The notes under the pieces were generated by a model, which searched no databases, was not told the DNA's origin, and saw only the letters and a list, made by a program, of their open reading frames with translations. Below are positions 5,349-7,270 of a stretch of DNA of 7,270 bases, piece after piece. The stretch covers positions 1 to 7,270 of the forward strand of contig CALGZD010000020.1 in NCBI GenBank assembly GCA_937934635.1, read 5' to 3'. This DNA comes from an uncultured Deinococcales bacterium. GTDB lineage: Bacteria > Deinococcota > Deinococci > Deinococcales > Trueperaceae. Numbering within the stretch: position 1 is the first letter of the stretch; each line of letters begins with the position of its first letter. The translations under genes and the position numbers were made by a program.

Positions 5349-5406
5349 GAAAAGCCTTACAACATTTGGGATGTGAAGCTTTTCCTCCAAGTAAGGCAAG
5401 CTTGCC
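5349..5406. repeat. Interlocked inverted repeats
   Basis: GAAAAGC (5349-5355) pairs with GCTTTTC (5378-5384), and GCCTTAC (5354-5360) pairs with GTAAGGC (5391-5397). The order a-b-a'-b' permits a pseudoknot or two exclusive hairpins. GGCAAGCTTGCC (5395-5406) is a perfect 12-bp palindrome that shares bases with the second arm. A short frame starting ATG at 5339 (23 codons) crosses the region but has no supporting features. No known RNA family is recognised. Confidence 0.4.
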
Positions 5407-5518
5407 ATAACTAATACCAGTGAGTAAAACTATTAATATCTGAAAAATATCGCTACATGAACTAGAAAACAGTGTAAATGAGCAAGTAAAACGAACACTA
5501 CCTACATTAACAACAGTT

Positions 5519-5680
5519 CATTTAATGGGGTGCGTCCCATCCAAGGTTGGAAAGAGATTCAACGCAAATAGAAGTTTTTCGCTTTTTGAAAAACTTCCAA
5601 GGTGCGTCCCTACTAGAGTTGAATATCAGATTATTTCTTTAGATATACCCTCAACCTTTAGCGGGACGCACCCTTTAATG
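5519..5680. repeat. 162-bp palindromic element with three GGTGCGTCCC cores
   Basis: The core GGTGCGTCCC occurs on the + strand at 5529-5538 and 5601-5610, and inverted at 5663-5672. Each core is followed, 4 nt later, by ARRGTTG: AAGGTTG, AGAGTTG, and AAGGTTG for the inverted copy. The outer copies have similar flanks (CATTTAATGG and, inverted, CATTAAAG), giving imperfect terminal inverted repeats. The inverted copy can pair with either direct copy. A separate perfect 10-bp hairpin, GAAGTTTTTC/GAAAAACTTC, lies at 5571-5597, and ATATC/GATAT extends the inner fold. There is no coding capacity. It resembles a small non-autonomous repeat (MITE or REPIN-like) or a structured RNA. No target-site duplication is obvious. 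Confidence 0.6.
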
Positions 5681-5688
5681 TGTAAAAT

Positions 5689-5717
5689 TTGGCATTCTCT
5701 TTAGATTGTGTTAATAT
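5689..5717 (+). promoter_or_regulatory. Sigma-70-type promoter of a short transcript
   Basis: TTGGCA (5689-5694, five of six) and TAATAT (5712-5717, four of six) are separated by exactly 17 nt. A start near 5724 would produce an RNA of only about 65 nt before the terminator at 5758-5788. Confidence 0.45.
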
Positions 5718-5757
5718 TTAACTAGGTGAAAACTTTGTGGCTTTGCTACATCGTTGT

Positions 5758-5788
5758 AATGCGCGTTCTTGGAGGAGCGCGCATTTTT
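5758..5788 (+). terminator. Terminator-like hairpin
   Basis: AATGCGCG (5758-5765) pairs perfectly with CGCGCATT (5778-5785). TTCT and GGAG inside can extend the stem with wobble pairs to about 12 bp around a TGGA loop. Five Ts (5784-5788) end it. It would isolate the toxin-antitoxin operon from upstream transcription, and would end any transcript from the 5689-5717 promoter. Confidence 0.7.
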
Positions 5789-5863
5789 ACATAGCTTTAC
5801 ATCAACATTTACCGTAAAACAAACCAACACTGTTTACATATCAGCCAGATAAAGTTTTTCAAC

Positions 5864-5892
5864 TTGTAACGTTTAACGTTATGCGCTAAACT
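5864..5892 (+). promoter_or_regulatory. higBA promoter with embedded palindromic operator
   Basis: TTGTAA (5864-5869) and TAAACT (5887-5892) are 17 nt apart. AACGTT-T-AACGTT (5868-5880) is a palindrome around one base and overlaps the -35 box and spacer, a typical place for an antitoxin repressor to bind. The -10 box ends 6 nt before the higB GTG, so the transcript would begin at or next to the start codon, a leaderless mRNA. Confidence 0.5.
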
Positions 5893-5898
5893 TATTTT

Positions 5899-6180
5899 GT
5901 GATTAAATCTTTCAAGAGCAAAGAAGCACAAAAGATTTATTTGCGACAACTCTCAAAAAAGCTACCCCAAGATATTCAACAAATAGCTTTGAGAAAACTG
6001 CGTATGCTGAACAATGCTCAAACACTCAATGATTTACGTATACCCCCAGCTAATCGATTAGAAAAACTTAAATATGACCGTTTAGGGCAGTATAGTATTC
6101 GCATTAATGATCAGTGGCGTATATGTTTTGTTTGGGAAGATGGTAACGCCCTCAATGTTGAGATTGTCGATTATCACTAA
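5899..6180 (+). CDS. higB: HigB-type toxin of a toxin-antitoxin system
   Basis: RelE/HigB-superfamily ribosome-dependent mRNA endonuclease that slows translation when free of its antitoxin. It has 93 residues, the normal length. Family features are the N-terminal MIKSFKSKEAQKIYL, RLEKLKYDRLGQYSIRIND (53-71), the core strand QWRICFVWE (72-80) and the C-terminal DYH (91-93), with Arg73 and His93 as likely functional residues. It comes before its antitoxin, the toxin-first order that defines HigBA. The start is GTG with no Shine-Dalgarno. A -10-like box ending 6 nt upstream fits leaderless translation, which is common in Deinococcus. No alternative start restores a ribosome-binding site without trimming the conserved N-terminus. 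Confidence 0.93.
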   Translation: MIKSFKSKEAQKIYLRQLSKKLPQDIQQIALRKLRMLNNAQTLNDLRIPPANRLEKLKYDRLGQYSIRINDQWRICFVWEDGNALNVEIVDYH

Positions 6181-6196
6181 ACTTAAGGATTGGTCT

Positions 6197-6508
6197 ATGA
6201 TTGAAAAATTACCTCCCATTCATCCCATTCATCCTAGTGAAGTCCTTCTGGAAGAATTTCTTAAACCAATGGAGCTTAGCCAAAATAAACTTGCTCTTGG
6301 CATAGGCGTACATGCTCGTCGTGTTAATGAAATCGTGCTCAAGAAACGTTCTATTACAGCAGATACTGCGTTACGCCTAGCTAAATACTTTGGAACATCT
6401 CCTCAGTTCTGGCTTGGTTTACAAACCGACTATGATCTTGACTTAGCCTTCGACCAAATGGGTGACATCCTTGACAAGGATGTTAAGGTCTATGCCGAAA
6501 TCACTTAA
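6197..6508 (+). CDS. higA: HigA-type antitoxin, XRE-family repressor
   Basis: Antitoxin that binds and blocks HigB and represses the operon through a helix-turn-helix. It has 103 residues. HPSEVLLEEFLKPMELSQNKLA (12-33) and the recognition region HARRVNEIVLKKRSITADTALRLAKYFGTSPQFWLGLQ (39-76) are diagnostic of the VapI/HigA group. It begins 16 nt after the higB stop, in a different frame, with AAGGA (6185-6189) 7 nt before the ATG. The reading frame stays open upstream to 6107, but that part lies inside higB and does not match the family, so 6197 is the start. It probably acts at the AACGTT palindrome at 5868-5880 (inference). Confidence 0.95.
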   Translation: MIEKLPPIHPIHPSEVLLEEFLKPMELSQNKLALGIGVHARRVNEIVLKKRSITADTALRLAKYFGTSPQFWLGLQTDYDLDLAFDQMGDILDKDVKVYAEIT

Positions 6509-6568
6509 CTAGGCACTTCAAAAGACGCTAGCTTGCCAATTCCACAATCAAATTCCTCTTTACGGAAG

Positions 6569-7246
6569 CTACTCAAAAACACTTACAAACTCATCTAAAG
6601 ATTTCTTTTCTTTTGCATGAGTCGGCACACCAGCATCCTCAGCAGGATAGCCAACAACTAAGTTTATATACGCTCTTTCGTTTTTCGGTCTTCCAAGTAC
6701 TTCAGCTAAAAAATTCATTGGGCTTGGTGTATGTGTCAAACAAGCCAAACCAACATTGTGCAAAGCAGATATTAAAAAGCCTGTAGCTATGCCAACAGAT
6801 TCTTGTACATAGTAGTGCTTGAGTTTTGAACCATCTTCATTTAAACCATAGGCTTGTGCAAAAATGACGATTAGACAAGCAGCGTCATCTATAAAAGATT
6901 TATTGGCATCTGTACCAAGCGGTGCAAGCGCTTCTAGCCATTCTTCTGAAGCACGACCTTCATTGTAAAAAGCACGTTCTTCTTCTTCGGCTGCTAAACG
7001 AATTTTGTGCTTTAGCTCTTTGTCACTAACAACGCAAAAGTGCCACGGTTGCTGGTTCGCACCACTTGGCGCACGTCCTGCTGTTCGCAAGCAATTTTTA
7101 ATGATATCTAAGGGAACAGCTTTATCTGCAAAATCTCGTGTGCTGTGCCGTTTCGCCATGTAATCGAAGTAGCTGCGGGAGCGCTCGAGCATTTCCTCTT
7201 CGCTATAACTAATCTTTTGTAGGGGAACAGTTGGAATAGTTGACAT
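6569..7246 (-). CDS. Nitroreductase-family flavoprotein, iodotyrosine-deiodinase-like
   Basis: FMN-dependent enzyme of the nitroreductase superfamily, 225 residues, predicted cytoplasmic with no membrane segment. The N-terminal FMN-phosphate motif is KRHSTRDF (32-39). TAGRAPSGANQQPWHF (55-70) is the second flavin-binding block. The IYD-type insertion that forms the active-site lid is present: EEEERAFYNEG (87-97), EWLEALAPLGT (102-112), and K116. By alignment from memory, Glu90, Tyr94 and Lys116 match the residues that hold the amino-acid part of halotyrosine in human IYD. THTP (171-174) aligns with the region of the threonine that hydrogen-bonds FMN N5. HYYVQESVGIATG and GLACLTHTPSPMNFL are typical of bacterial IYD homologues. 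It likely catalyses reductive dehalogenation of halotyrosines, or a related reduction. The start ATG has only a weak AAGAG upstream; its promoter is probably beyond the window edge. Confidence 0.9.
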   Translation of the reverse strand: MSTIPTVPLQKISYSEEEMLERSRSYFDYMAKRHSTRDFADKAVPLDIIKNCLRTAGRAPSGANQQPWHFCVVSDKELKHKIRLAAEEEERAFYNEGRASEEWLEALAPLGTDANKSFIDDAACLIVIFAQAYGLNEDGSKLKHYYVQESVGIATGFLISALHNVGLACLTHTPSPMNFLAEVLGRPKNERAYINLVVGYPAEDAGVPTHAKEKKSLDEFVSVFE

Positions 7247-7270
7247 AAATGAAGCTCTTTTCTTGTATTA

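Noticed and set aside
5339..5410. 23-codon ATG frame across the interlocked repeats
   Set aside because: Only a weak upstream purine stretch supports it and the peptide has no recognisable features.
5519..5680. CRISPR array or integron attC site
   Set aside because: Only three cores, one of them inverted, with unequal spacing, and no cas or integrase gene in view. GTTG-type boxes resemble attC only superficially.
5726..5794. 22-codon GTG frame in the short promoter-terminator unit
   Set aside because: The terminator stem and T-run lie inside the frame, there is no Shine-Dalgarno, and the length is within chance expectation.
6107..6196. Upstream extension of the higA reading frame (30 extra residues)
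   Set aside because: It overlaps higB in another frame, does not resemble the family N-terminus, and a good Shine-Dalgarno with ATG is present at 6185-6199.

Overview
The window looks like chromosomal DNA from a low-to-moderate-GC member of the Deinococcota (Deinococcus-Thermus). The main evidence is the single-stranded DNA-binding protein. It carries two OB folds in one 293-residue chain and ends in an EEFPPEEDLPF-type acidic tip, the architecture known from Deinococcus and Thermus, whereas most bacteria have one OB fold of about 150-180 residues. The gene order rpsF-ssb-rpsR-rplI also fits. The base composition is unusually AT-rich for that phylum, so a divergent or environmental lineage is more likely than a classical Deinococcus. 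The phylum call is an inference; genus cannot be read from the sequence.

Layout from left to right. Positions 1-143 are an AT-rich upstream region with a promoter-like site and short repeats. An MreB/Mbl-type actin homologue follows on the + strand (144-1175), with no mreC or mreD beside it. It converges on a minus-strand, membrane-anchored trypsin-like serine protease (1423-2382). Between them lie a strong minus-strand terminator and a duplicated 17-bp U-tract unit. A 370-bp gap (2383-2751) holds a long two-part hairpin. Then comes the minus-strand ribosomal/replication cluster rpsF (5150-4641), ssb (4410-3529), rpsR (3529-3251) and rplI (3254-2802), closed by a textbook terminator with a UUCG loop at 2752-2778. 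The last three genes overlap by 1 and 4 nt and are probably translationally coupled. rpsF is separated from ssb by 230 bp that carry hairpins, tandem TATAAT boxes and an 18-bp palindrome, so ssb probably has its own promoter.

The 750 bp between rpsF and the next gene (5151-5898) contain no convincing protein gene but are densely structured. They hold a 10-bp triplicate repeat, mutually exclusive hairpins, a 162-bp element built from three copies of a GGTGCGTCCC motif, and a short promoter-terminator unit. A HigB/HigA-type toxin-antitoxin pair follows on the + strand (5899-6508). Its promoter geometry suggests a leaderless mRNA, and a palindromic candidate operator lies between the -35 and -10 boxes. 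The window closes with a minus-strand nitroreductase-superfamily flavoprotein (6569-7246) that resembles iodotyrosine deiodinases and keeps the Glu-Tyr-Lys substrate-binding triad.

No complete new multi-gene system is evident. The most interesting material is the IYD-like enzyme, the protease with an eroded zymogen-activation motif, the long repeat tail on ribosomal protein S6, and the repeat-rich intergenic region at 5280-5790.
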